Origin: Durusdinium trenchii
Taxonomy: Eukaryota > Sar > Dinophyceae > Suessiales > Symbiodiniaceae
NCBI GenBank assembly: GCA_963970005.1
Contig: CAXAMN010027506.1
Coordinates: 62,001 to 126,000 of the forward strand
Length of the DNA: 64,000 bases
Direction of reading: 5' to 3'
In this document: positions 45,327 through 55,169 of the stretch, one piece after another
How positions within the stretch are numbered: position 1 is the stretch's first letter
How the letters are laid out: each line of letters begins with the position of its first letter
The notes under the pieces: generated by a model
The model's input: the letters and a program-made list of their open reading frames with translations, nothing else
Databases searched by the model: none
Told to the model about the DNA's origin: nothing
Made by a program: the position numbers and the translations under genes

Positions 45327-45436
45327 GGTACACCCTGAAAGATTAACATGGAACCTGAAAACCACTGGTTTGTAGAGGAAAGTAGTCTTCCAAAGGTCCA
45401 TTTTCAGGTTCCATGTTAATTTTCCCGGGTGTAACC
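45327..45436. repeat. MITE-like element, family C, copy 1
   Basis: The ends pair: GGTACACCCTGAAAGATTAA and GGTTACACCCGGGAAAATTA, followed by CATGGAACCTGAAAA on both arms. The interior contains GTTTGTAG..GAAA..GTCTTCCAA. A second copy lies at 53.26 kb. Confidence 0.85.
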
Positions 45437-45872
45437 AAGAGCAGGTGCAGTGCAATCCTACTACCAAAACACTATAGACAAACTTAAACGTCCTTAAACC
45501 GACCCATGACCATCAATGTGTCCCTCCCAAACCAGCTCCGCCGCAAGCACGCCTCCACGGGCCCCGTCGACCAAGCCCCCGCCTCCTCTTCCGGCAGCGG
45601 GTCACATTTCTCCCCCATGCCTTTGGGTGGCACCTCAGGTTTCCCGTGAGGCGCTTGGGTCGCGGGTAGGAGGACCCCCGGGTCTGTTTGGGCGGAGCGG
45701 GTTTCCAGGTGGAGGAGGTCGGAGGTGACAAAGGATCTGGAGAAAGGTGCCAGGTGTCTTGAAATTGCCTTGAAGTTTCTGAGACCTTTCGGGGGTTCTT
45801 CAATACCTATATCAACCTTTGCCTTTATCTGATCAGATATCTGTAGAGTTCTTTTGATGTTCGACTGTTGGA

Positions 45873-45896
45873 GTGTGTGTGTGTGTGTGTGTGTGT
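45873..45896. repeat. (GT)n microsatellite
   Basis: A run of about 12 GT units is present with no coding meaning. Confidence 0.95.
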
Positions 45897-46261
45897 CAAA
45901 CCCCGTTTCCAGGGGCACTCTTTTGGTACCACCAGGAGTCATGCTCTCACGAGCTTCTTCTCAAGTATGTTTCGTGGCACCTCTCCACTGCGGTGCGAGA
46001 CCTGTGATCCGTTCTCAGGGCACCTTTTGATGGATTCCACTCCTCGAGGAGTCCACACTCGAGTGTAAGTCTTCGGACTCCAAGTAGTTTGCCAACACAT
46101 TTGATGGAACTTCCCATCCACTTCCGCTTCACAGCTCCGGAACTACTGTTTGCTGCAGAGCTTACTGATGCATTTCTGACACTGCAGTTTACTGGTATCT
46201 GGGTTATTTCATGTTTCATGGCATTTGCCGCTTTGACTTTGATTCTGGTTTGGTTTTCTTC

Positions 46262-46310
46262 CTATCTATCTATCTATCTATCTGTCTATCTATCTATCTA
46301 TCTACCTATC
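46262..46310. repeat. (TATC)n microsatellite
   Basis: About twelve units of TATC occur with two variant units. They cause Ile/Tyr/Leu/Ser repeats in overlapping frames. Confidence 0.95.
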
Positions 46311-46974
46311 TTTCTTTCTTCATTATGTCTTTCTTTCTTCAAGGCTTGTTAGGTAGCCTGGGTCCTAGGTCAGCAGACATGCATGTTTCCATGCATGTTT
46401 TCTTTCGGCTCGTACACCGGTCTCTTTTAGACCACTATATATATATATATTATCCCTCCCATGGATCGCATAAGAATCTGATGCATCGAGCTGCTGACCG
46501 GATATTTCATTCGCTACTGTCTCGCTTCCTCTTCTTGTTCTTTTTTTGATTCTCTCTCTCTCTCTCTCTCTTTTCCACAGCTCTTTACGTCTTACATTAC
46601 ATGAGATCGGCAGTCACGCTCGTTTTCTCACAGAGGGAGGCAAAAACGAGTCAAAGATGTGTGGTTCAAACCAAGCTTTCAGTGGGCACTCTTTTCAGTT
46701 CGCCTGATGAAGTTCGAAGTTCGCAACGCTAAGTTCGCTTGGCGACCATCTACTACGTAAGTCTGCTTACGCATCCTCGGACCATCTGGGCACCCCGGCA
46801 GCAATTTGCCGAGCTCGGGAGCGATAGCCGAGTCCGCAAAACTCTGCCTGCAACGCCGGCCCAGTCTTATCATCTTATCGACTCTTCTCAGTGGAATCCG
46901 AGTCTGCAAACCCATGCAGGTTCATGCGGTCCCACTAAATCGGCGCTGTCAAAGGGCAGTTGTATGAACGTCTA

Positions 46975-47076
46975 GTTGTGGATGCCCTGCAGTGCATACA
47001 GCCCTGCGGATCCCTGCCTCTTTGCATTCGGACCAATCCTTCCATTCTCCCCACTGGCAATCCACATGGTCGTCGC
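46975..47076 (-). CDS. TSP1 repeat exon (D-C-Q-W-G-E-W-K-D-W-S-E-C)
   Basis: An acceptor (GATCCCAG before G) opens a frame reading DDHVDCQWGEWKDWSECKEA and then GIRRAVCTAG. It has three tryptophans three residues apart, then S-E-C, the strongest form of the TSP1 opening. Two readings exist: the exon may continue unspliced as listed, or end at 47034 (GTCCGA donor), as in the split domain at 48.3 kb. The second would make a 43-base exon. Confidence 0.8.
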
Positions 47077-47798
47077 CTGGGATCACACGACTTCCCCTCG
47101 TGGTGGTCCGACTTTTTCAGGACGACGGGGATGGGGGGATGGAAAGGCTGCCAACACCCTCCACTCATCCCAGAAAAGAACATGATGATCAATGCTGAGC
47201 ATTGCTGAACTAAGGAAGGGAGCTGGAGGGGAGAGGGAGCCTTTTCCAGCTTCCATTCAAGTCAAGCGACATGACGCGCTGGTGTGCTCTCCATGGCAGC
47301 CATTCACCTGCGCGTTTGCGCCGGGTGAAGGAAGGAACCTTCCCGAGCTGTTCGGATGTCAGGTCACCTCAACATGGCCTTCAGTCCAACAGATCGCCTG
47401 ACCTTCAAACAGCTGGACCTTCAAACCCGAAAGCCTTTTCAGGTCGTCCAAACCCGACCGGACCAGGCGACCTCCCAGAGCACCACGTTGCAGCCACGCC
47501 CGGAACTGGCGGCCTGACAGGTGGAACGATCTAAACAGGTAGGAGGACGGAACATCAGCCGAAAGCCCTGCGCCAGTCCGTCAAAAGGGTAGTAGCTACA
47601 GGTAGCTAGCAGGTATAGCTACCAGGTACTATGTATCAGACTCTTGCAATCTTCACAATGTGAGACATGAGAAGACCAAGCCTGGCGGTCTCTGACTGGA
47701 TTCCAAATGATCTATGATGATCTTTGCTTCACCAAATTGGATCTTCACTTCTTCGTTCGCCCGCATCTTCCCCCACCGAACCCCGCATCTTCACCCAC

Positions 47799-47916
47799 CG
47801 CAACCCGCCGTTCTACCCGTTGGGTGCTTGCGCCGAAGCCGGCATCGGCCGCCGCCTGAAGGATCTTGCGCTCGCGGGCGAAGAGCCCAGAGCCGCAGGA
47901 CACGGAGCATTCGGAC
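47799..47916 (-). CDS. TSP1 repeat, core exon of the 48-kb domain
   Basis: After CTGCGAG before GTCC the frame reads SECSVSCGSGLFARERKILQ and continues to a GTGGGT donor. C-S-V-S-C-G-S-G then R-E-R-K is a clean core. The exon begins GTCCGAATGC and the upstream donor begins GTCCGG, so the splice can slide without changing the product. The join gives W-S-L-W-S-E-C-S-V-S-C. Confidence 0.85.
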
Positions 47917-48319
47917 CTCGCAGGCGGTCGGAGTCGGCGCATGATCGAAGGATGGATCTGAATCATGGGTGGATCCTGGACTCTGGAGTTTTAGATAGGA
48001 CTATCACTATCATGGTGGATCATGATGGATCGGACCATCTAAAGATGGTGGATCTGTTTTTGGTCTCTTTTGGTTTGGCAAATGGCATCAACACTTGACC
48101 ACCGCAAGTGTTGTGAAGTCCAATGACTGAAGCGACCAGTGTTGGCAGCTCTAGCAGTTTTGGCAGAGGTATCGAACACCCCAGAGAGACGCAAGAAAGT
48201 CGAAAGTTCATCAGAAGAACGGTCCGAACAACTTGAGAATGCCAATCGGACTGGCAGCGCAGTGCTTCATGTGTCGTCTCTCCTCAGCCTGGCCATGGCT
48301 TCACCGCTCGGCTCCGGAC

Positions 48320-48369
48320 CAAAGACTCCACTGTGAGATCACGCAGTCGTGGTGCAGGTCACACGCCAC
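48320..48369 (-). CDS. TSP1 repeat, first-part exon of the 48-kb domain
   Basis: The 50-base exon (acceptor GTGTGTGCAG before G, donor GTCCGG) reads VACDLHHDCVISQWSL plus TG. D-C-V-I-S-Q-W-S-L-W is the regular TSP1 start. Without splicing the frame ends in W-S-G-A-E-R and a stop. Immediately upstream (48.38-48.48 kb) another frame reads DCLLVWGTGARLSAR, possibly an older copy of the core with C changed to W. Confidence 0.83.
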
Positions 48370-49042
48370 CTGCACACACGATCGCCCACGCGCAAGCGAA
48401 GTAGTGCGCGTGCGCTTAAGCGCGCGCCCGTGCCCCACACGAGCAAGCAATCGAGCGTCCTGGTGGCACCCACCCGGTGATTGGTGGCGACCGCTTCGCC
48501 GTGGAGGATGGTCGATGGTACAACCAGGTAGATGGGAACCATGGTGCTGCAGCATCTGACGATAGAACTTGGATGAACTTGGTAGAACCGGAGAACCAAG
48601 CGTTTGTGCTCTGCAAACATAGGCAAACCAGGCGTTTTCGTGTTCGTCAATTCTTCCTTTTACAGGCCATTTTTAGGGGTGACAAATGTCGTTGCAGCCC
48701 CACAGTTATCCGGAACATCAGACTCTAAGAATGAAAACTGATGAAGGGCTCATTGATGAGCATTGATCCTAGGCTTAGATCAGCTTCATGGCAGTTCGTA
48801 GAAGCCAGCACTTCGCTGCATCTGATGTCGTCACTTCGGGAGACCGGCGGGTCGACCCCTCAGTTCGACCTCCGAAGCAGACCGAAACCCATTGGCGCGA
48901 GCAGCTCGCAGATCATACTCTGGATCGTCGGATCATACACTGAGATGAACTGAGTAGCATCATGTTCCATCGTGTGCGGTACTGGTCCGCTCCTGGGACT
49001 TCTACACTGACCTCTCGCCACATGTCGAGACTTTCTCGCCAC

Positions 49043-49129
49043 GAAATGCCTCGCCTCCTCATTGCAGGTCTCGGTCTCGTGGGTATTCCCCGTGCAGGGA
49101 ATTCCGCCCGGCTCGGCATCGTTCTTCAC
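49043..49129 (-). CDS. TSP1 repeat, third-part exon of the 49-kb domain
   Basis: The 87-base exon (acceptor CGTCGTGCAG before G) reads VKNDAEPGGIPCTGNTHETE and then TCNEEARHF. G-G-I-P-C-T-G-N-T-H-E-T-E-T-C-N is an ideal closing strand of a TSP1 repeat. It joins in phase 0 to the exon ending R-F-R-T-R-E at 49392, giving the classic R-T-R-E-V. The donor at 49042 is GTGGCG. Confidence 0.87.
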
Positions 49130-49391
49130 CTGCACGACGTGTGTTTTCACAGCTTCAAGAAGTGACAACTTCTACGTGACAAATTTGTGTGTTGCGAAAT
49201 GCCAAAAATAGATCTATATAATATATATAATATAAGCTTGCTAAGCTTACAGCTCAAAAATAGGATACCAGTCAAACTGAGCCTCAAACTATCTCAAACC
49301 CCCACCTTATGAAGGGAGAACCTTGCGAAAAGCATGCCAAAATCCATCAAAATCCTCCCTTTCCCACCTGCCCGCCCCCCCCTTCCCTCGC

Positions 49392-49441
49392 CTCGCGCGT
49401 GCGGAAGCGCTGGCCGCCACCGCAGGTGGCGCCACAGGCGC
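49392..49441 (-). CDS. TSP1 repeat, core exon of the 49-kb domain
   Basis: The 50-base exon (acceptor ATCCCAAG before G, GC-type donor GCGAGG) reads ACGATCGGGQRFRTRE. C-x-A-T-C-G-G-G-Q-x-F-R-T-R-E matches the TSP1 consensus almost residue for residue. Its two-base start phase completes the codon left open by the exon at 49645. Confidence 0.88.
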
Positions 49442-49644
49442 CTTGGGATCGGTCATTTATCTTCTTCCTACCCACGTGACTTGGAAACTTGGAGTCTGAC
49501 TCCGGAGGCTATGTCTATCTTAGACTCCAAGCAACAACTGTTGAGAGCTTTGCTCACATCAAACTCCGTCTGGTGGGGAGTTTGGTGGTTCAAACCTGTT
49601 CGCACTCCCATCAGTACTGACACTTCCCCACTGGGTCTCTGGAC

Positions 49645-49676
49645 CCCATTGGCCCCAGTCAGAGAAGATGCAATGT
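49645..49676 (-). CDS. TSP1 repeat, first-part exon of the 49-kb domain
   Basis: The 32-base exon (acceptor GGAAGCCAG, donor GTCCAG) reads HCIFSDWGQW plus one base. The splice gives C-I-F-S-D-W-G-Q-W-G-A-C-G-A-T-C-G-G-G. The three exons of 32, 50 and 87 bases rebuild one full repeat, parallel to the 40-kb domain. Confidence 0.85.
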
Positions 49677-50481
49677 CTGGCTTCCTTGAACTGTGGGCAT
49701 GGTCCTGAACTGCGGGCAGCTGTGTTTTCGTCCGCCTTTCCAAAGCAATGTACGTGCAATGTCTGGGCTTTGCCAAAAGCAAATCTGCAAACTCCCAGAT
49801 CCGAACCACATCTGCTGACAAAAGTTGCGCCACACTGACAGAGGCTTTATACAAGTCTACAAGTTCAATCCAGTGACTGAGCTGCAGACACACCCACTCA
49901 CACACTACTCACTACTCACTACTCACTACTGGTGCTGGACAGTCCTGCTTCTTTCAACGCCCCGCTGCAGGGAAGTCCTGTTGGACCCGCTTTGCGTTTG
50001 GGGCTGCGCACGCGATAGGCCTCACACGGCTCGGATCGGATCGATGTCGGGGCGGCGGCGAGAAGAAGCCGTCGCTGGGGCAAGCGGTGTCCCCGGGGCT
50101 CCCCCCCAACAAAGGGAACGAAAGGGTAGAGATGGTGGAGAAGCCTTTTTGGGGTTTGTTGAAAAAAAGGCCTGTTATCGTGCTATATCGTGCTCCTCCT
50201 TGCTGGATTTCGGTGGAGAAGAGGGCGTTCGTTGGCTCAAGCTCCGAGAAAAGCCCGTGGGAGATATGTGGGGGCATGGTCCTTTCGTGCGCTTCTTGAA
50301 GCTGGTCCTTTCCTCAAACAAAAGCTCCGGCCTTCCCTTTCCATTCACTGATCGACTCAACACAGTCTCAGTCCCTGGTCTCACGGAAGCACAGTCTCAG
50401 TCGCTGGTTCGAACGCAGAAAATCACCACTCGCGGCTGGTATCTTTCACCTGCTGGCTGGTATCTACAAAATCTAAGGCAC

Positions 50482-50595
50482 CCGGTATAGTGAATTCCTT
50501 GACCACCGGGCTGTCCACCCGTCGTTTCCCAGTGCAAAGCCTGCGTTCCTTGGCTGCAGCCTGTCCACTCGGACCAATCCTTGGTCCACTCTGGG
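50482..50595 (-). CDS. TSP1 repeat exon (E-W-T-K-D-W-S-E-W-T-G-C-S)
   Basis: The 114-base frame after CCTGACCAAG reads EWTKDWSEWTGCSQGTQALH and then GGQPGGQGIHYTGC. The W-x(3)-W-x-x-W-x-x-C-S opening is intact, with G-G and a late cysteine as in the closing strand. The second core cysteine is missing (C-S-Q-G-T), so the module is slightly degenerate or its core is continued elsewhere. Confidence 0.75.
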
Positions 50596-50888
50596 CTTGG
50601 TCAGGTTGTCTTGCTGGTGTGCGAAGGAACGCTTGACACAGCCGTAGATGTGTCACTTCATGCCATGAAATGCCATTTGTGGATTCGTTTGACCGCCCCA
50701 AAAAGGGACTAGAAGTCCAAGATGACGATCTTTGGCAGCACCCCAGTCATCGGAAGGAACTCCTTTTCGAGTCATGTCTTGAATGGTCTTCGACTCCGAG
50801 GGATTTGTGATCAAAAATCGCCCGAAGCGTCCGTACCGGCTGCGTTGGAGAAAGATCTCTCGCTCTGACCGCTTGGGATTCCGGGCAC

Positions 50889-50957
50889 TTAACAGGCAAT
50901 CCTCTGAGTTCAGATCTGCTCCGAGGCAGATTTCTTGCCCACACTCCATGAGTTGCC
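50889..50957 (-). CDS. TSP1 third-part exon (C-G-Q-E-I-C-L-G ... E-D-C)
   Basis: After GTCGCAAAG before G the frame reads QLMECGQEICLGADLNSEDC and reaches a GTGCCC donor. G-Q-E-I-C-L-G-x(5)-E-D-C corresponds to the closing strand G-G-x-P-C-x-G..E..C, with the proline replaced. Confidence 0.65.
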
Positions 50958-51383
50958 TTTGCGACAAGGAAGTGGGAGGGACACCCACCACGTAAACCGC
51001 ATGCAATCATATAATAGCTGTGGGTAAGACTGCACCAGGAGAAGCTTGCTTCACCTACCTGGAAGGTCCACCTATATAAATGATATTGGGATTCTAGGTT
51101 TTGACCCATCCCCACAAAGACATCTTCATGCTGGCTGCATATTATATGTTTGCAAACAAAAAGCCTTTTTAAAGCGATGGCCCCTGTGATCCCTGTGATT
51201 CCCGAGATGTAGATTCGCTCGTTGCGGGCTCTGCTTCTAGGCTTCCATGCTTCAAGGGTCCTTTGCATGGCTTACCTCCATGCAGTGCATGATCTGCCAC
51301 CTGCGCAGAGAACGGACTTAGGGGGTGTATCTGCAGTGTCCATGAGTTGAGGCGAGAGACTCAAGTTGAGGCATGAGACTCAC

Positions 51384-51530
51384 TGGGTCCATCGCTTTTC
51401 TCGATCCACTTTGCGCACCGGCGGATCCACTTCGGCGAGCAGCTCCCTCTGCCTGACGTGTGCGCTCCTTCTGCCCACCTCCGCATTTCCTCAGCAAAGA
51501 CGGTGCGGTCCAAGCGGAGGTTTTCGCAGA
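51384..51530 (-). CDS. TSP1 repeat exon (K-C-G-G-G-Q-K-E-R-T-R-Q)
   Basis: The frame reads SAWTAPSLLRKCGGGQKERT and continues Arg/Ser-rich to a perfect GTGAGT donor. C-G-G-G-Q-x-x-R-T-R is an exact second-strand motif, and W-T-A-P-S replaces W-S-x-C-S (C to P). Only the first core cysteine is lost. Confidence 0.68.
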
Positions 51531-52214
51531 AGTTCCTCGCTTGGTCAATCACCGCGCTCCACAAATCATGCCTTGACCGGATGACCAGTCACCGGGGCCC
51601 CAGACTTTGAGCACTCTCCCCACCTGAAAACGCACATGTGTTGGTATGGGTGCGGAGATGATAGAGGCTACCTGAAGGAAACACAAAACTTGGTTTTGAC
51701 AGTGAATGCAAAGGGATGTCCTCGGCATGTATATTGGTCTCTGTGTGTGTGCAATCTCAATCGGAAGTCTGATAGCAATTCCCAACTTCGCGTGCCAATA
51801 GCGTGCGATTAATGTTCGAATCTTCAATGCTATTCACGAGCTACTAGTAGCTTTATCCAAGCTCATGAAGCTTCGTCTTGACCTCTCTCAGTCGCATGTT
51901 CGAACTTGGCTGCCCGACGGTGTCCAGGGTGTTAGTGCACAATCTCTGGTTTTCGCCTCGACCTTGCAGATTGGCTTCTTGGCTATGAACTGATCGAAGG
52001 CAATGATTAAAGATTCATGACAAGAAGCTGCTCCCGCAAGCCCTCCTGCCTCACAGGGCTTTGTCTCTTTCTGCGATCCTGCACTGAAACTTGACGCAAA
52101 GGGCCGCAAAGGATCTCTTGTGTGGTTGGAGTTGCGTGCTCCGAATTTCAGGTCAATGCTGCAGCACTTCGATCGCCTTCGCGCCGTGTTCTTGTTGCGC
52201 GCCCCTTCGATCAC

Positions 52215-52291
52215 CCTGTCACAGCGTCCTGAGCAGGCTTTGCCAAATGGCCCGTTCATGGCTGCGATCTCGCGCAGACGGGTCTGCTGGC
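52215..52291 (-). CDS. TSP1 exon, second and third strands (G-Q-Q-T-R-L-R-E-I ... C-S-G)
   Basis: The 77-base exon (acceptor TGGAACCGAG before G, donor GTGATC) reads (G)QQTRLREIAAMNGPFGKA then CSGRCD. G-Q-Q-T-R-L-R-E-I is the basic strand and N-G-P-F-G-K-A-C-S-G the closing strand of a TSP1 repeat. The W..W..C start must lie upstream; the first-part exon at 53442 is the nearest candidate, though its core exon was not found. Confidence 0.75.
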
Positions 52292-53256
52292 CTCGGTTCC
52301 AGACAGCACGACGTGCGAACAAGTTCGTTGATGGACCAGCCGCGAACAAATGCAATGTGTGCTGAATCCACAAATCAAACACATGCGCACATTCTTCTTA
52401 TCCCAAAAGACATAGGAAAGCGGTTTGGATGGCGTTTCTATCTGTTTGGCCACTATATGCCACTATAGTCACTATAGCTTGGAGCTGCATTCAACAACGT
52501 GTTCACGCTCCATGCTGACAAACCTGGGCCCTCTACGGCTGACGTCCGAACAACCCTCCCATTCGGACCAGTGCGAGAACACGCAGTCCTGGCCAAATCG
52601 GTTCGCCCAAAAGAGCCTTCCTATCCAAGTCTTTGTCACCTACAATTGCACGACCACCCAGATGCCACAGAGTTACCATACACACCGCATTACTGCCTTC
52701 TACATCCTTCTACCAGAAAAGGAAAACACGGTTTCGACTGCCCTAAGCACTCGTCCATCGCCTGCTTGCCACTGCACTCGTCCAACAAGCACTTCTTGGT
52801 TTCCTTAAGGTTTCCATCACACCTCAGCGGGGAATCTCAGCACTCAGCGGTGTTCACCGCTGAGAGGAGGGTCAGAGGGCGGCCGACGACGCAGACCGAA
52901 GGCCATGGGTGCAGGGCCGACCAAGCCCCCTGGCGCCGCTCCACAGTCGTTCTGCAGCTTGGAGATGCGCCGCTCGCGGGTGCAAATGCCATTGCCTCAG
53001 ATGCAAATCGGCATCTGGTGGGAGTGTTCAGGTGTGAAGCATACACAAAAAATCGGCATCCACATCTTGAAGCTGTGACCAATAGGTGAACGGTGAAGCT
53101 GTGACTGTGCATCTGTTCCATTCGTTGCGGGTCCGCATGGAAACCCAGGGGAGCGCCTTTTGAAAGTCGGAGTCGCCAGGTGAGCCCTGAGCCCTCAAAC
53201 AAGGTCTTCTCTTTCGGCATGCTGAGCAAGGTTTTGTTGGCTAATGTCATGGATGA

Positions 53257-53363
53257 TGTACTCTCCCTGGAATTAACATGGAAGTGGAAAACCACCTGTT
53301 TGTAGTGGAAAATGGTCTTCCAAGGGGCCATTCTCCACTTCCATGTTAGTTCCAGGGAGTGTA
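53257..53363. repeat. MITE-like element, family C, copy 2
   Basis: Inverted ends TACTCTCCCTGGAATTAACA and TACACTCCCTGGAACTAACA bracket GTTTGTAGTGGAAAATGGTC, which matches the interior of the element at 45.33 kb. No open frame is present. Confidence 0.87.
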
Positions 53364-53441
53364 TATAGTTTGGTGGGAGCCATTTGCTGAGGAGGATCTT
53401 GTGGTTTGCTTGCATCCGTGTTGCAGGTGGTTGGCTTCTGC

Positions 53442-53470
53442 CACTCTCCCCACTCGGCAAATTCACAGGC
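53442..53470 (-). CDS. TSP1 first-part micro-exon (A-C-E-F-A-E-W-G-E-W)
   Basis: The 29-base exon (acceptor GCCCTGACCAG before G, GC donor GCAGAA) reads ACEFAEWGE plus TG of a tryptophan. C-x-x-x-E-W-x-E-W is a standard opening. Its length and end phase equal the exons at 58554 and 44720. Unspliced it would read on as QKPTTCNTD, also plausible, so the exact end is open. The family C element begins within its downstream intron. Confidence 0.72.
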
Positions 53471-54539
53471 CTGGTCAGGGCGTTTCACAAATCTTGGAGT
53501 TCAGCATCCAAAACAAGTCATAGTCACAAAAGGGAAATGAGAACTCTATGAACTCTATGATTGGTTGAGTGAGTTGAGTGGTTGAGGAAAAATATCCCTG
53601 TTGATTGGGACGTTGATTGGTTAGTTCAAGTTCGTTGGCTATATGATGGTTGGTTGGTGGGCCGGTTGGTCGGTGGGTGGGCCGGTTGGTCGGCGCCTCA
53701 GGAACGCAGTCGGTGCACACCGACGGCACGTTGCTGCAAGTCGTGTAGGTCACCTGGACCGCTTTCTCATTGGAACGGAACTGAAAATGCCAAGCTGTGG
53801 GGCGCACGTGGGGTTCTTTACTCCATTGCATCCATTGCTTTACTCGGCCAGGGGTCCAAGCATGTTGGTCCAAACTCACAAAGCTAGAAACTTCTTTGGA
53901 CTACTCCGAGGCCGACACAAACTAGATATTAAGAACACACAAGAAATATGTGTCAGAATCCCCCAAGATATTCACACCTAACCCAGCCAACAGCGGTGGT
54001 TTCAAGGAAACATTCTTCCCCTTCCGCCGCCCAGCCGTGCCGCCTCGTAGGCCTCGCAACTGGCACCCATGCCGCTCACATTCCCCACCGCGTCCAGCAG
54101 GTTGTGAGGCGGGGCCTGAGCAATCGCCACCACAATTTCGTGACCAAGTGGTCTGCTTGGACTTTGGTCGAACCAGGTCATGACCCAGCCACCCCAAAAT
54201 CGATGGAAACATCAGGACCATTGGAGTCGCAGTTCATGGATGGCCGTTCCGTTCTAAATGTTCTACTTAGAGTTCGTGACCCAAACAACGCTGTGGCTGT
54301 GGTTAGAGTCCAGAATCAGTTGGTCAGTGGTGAGTCGTGAATTCAATTTCGACAGTCAGTTCAGTAGTTAAATCATCTAGTATTGGATTGGTAGGCATCT
54401 GTCATCCGTTAGTCATCTAGTAATTAGTCGTCAGTTCAGTCAGGTAGTGCAGTTGGGCATCTGTCAGTGTCCAGGTTCCCGAGCGCTCAGAGTCTCCAAC
54501 CTCGGCAAGATGCGGTCTGCGTCTCCCGGTGTCCAAACA

Positions 54540-54625
54540 GCACGAGCGCCGTAGAAAGCGATCTGAACGCTCCCGGTGCGTGGCTGACCACAAATAGCAA
54601 GGCCTTGAGAATCCGTTCGGAATGT
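54540..54625 (-). CDS. Candidate decayed TSP1 core (L-A-I-C-G-Q-P-R-T-G-S-V-Q)
   Basis: The frame reads SQGLAICGQPRTGSVQIAF. The spacing is that of C-x-x-x-C-G-x-x-R-T, with the first cysteine changed to glycine (TGC to GGC needs one base). The splice limits are unclear. Confidence 0.38.
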
Positions 54626-54809
54626 GACTCCACTGCTTGGCTCCAATAGTCCCATGCTCAAACCAGCCACCTGATCCTGATCCTCCAGCCACTGAATGGC
54701 GACAAGTCTAAGGCTTCTCCCACAGCACGCAAAAAAAGCCTCTTCCGAGACCATCCAAAATGCAACTCGGCCGCCACCCGTTGGATGCGGCCGCACCCCC
54801 GTCCTCCAC

Positions 54810-54896
54810 CTCCGCCGCCACCCCGCTCTCGGACCGCCACTTGCGGCGCCGCTCCAGGCGTCCACCGGTGCCGCAGCTCGCCGAGCAGGCTCCGTC
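54810..54896 (-). CDS. TSP1 repeat, core exon of the 55-kb domain
   Basis: After CCCCAACCAG before GAC the frame reads DGACSASCGTGGRLERRRKW and R-S-E-S-G. C-S-A-S-C-G-T-G-G followed by an arginine strand is a perfect core. It joins in phase 0 to the exon ending F-T-L-W at 55137, giving W-P-V-F-T-L-W-D-G-A-C-S-A-S-C. The 3' boundary (GTGGAG) is approximate. Confidence 0.85.
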
Positions 54897-55136
54897 CTGG
54901 TTGGGGCGGATTCGGTGTGATGGGAACGCCCCCAGGTGGACCGGTAGTGGAGGAACATCCCGTGGTTTGTAGGAAGCTATTGGGGATGGTCATCAGAGAA
55001 AATGAGCCCCCGAAAGCCCTCCAATAAAAATTGGCTCAAGGAAACAGGAAAGAAACCCACACCATAGATGTTGGGTGATGTTGGTCACATCCTCATGTCG
55101 AGGACGAACCCAAAACGACCTCCAAACCGACCCATC

Positions 55137-55169
55137 CCAGAGAGTGAAAACCGGCCACTCGGTCACCAG
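55137..55169 (-). CDS. TSP1 repeat, first-part exon of the 55-kb domain
   Basis: The 33-base exon reads LVTEWPVFTLW. Its donor is GATGGG, a GA-type donor, and the next exon begins GACGGA, so donor and exon start resemble each other. The spacing between tryptophans is one or two residues longer than usual, and the leading cysteine is absent. Confidence 0.7.

Noticed and set aside
48020-48245. H-N-T-C-G-G-Q on minus near 48.1 kb as a TSP1 core
   Set aside because: No tryptophan is in the same frame and no first core cysteine; it lies within the intron that joins the 48.3 and 47.9 kb exons.
55031-55040. TTGGCTCAAG, the last ten bases of the spliced leader, on plus (also at about 50234)
   Set aside because: Only 10 of 22 bases match and no gene follows on plus; both hits are best taken as chance.
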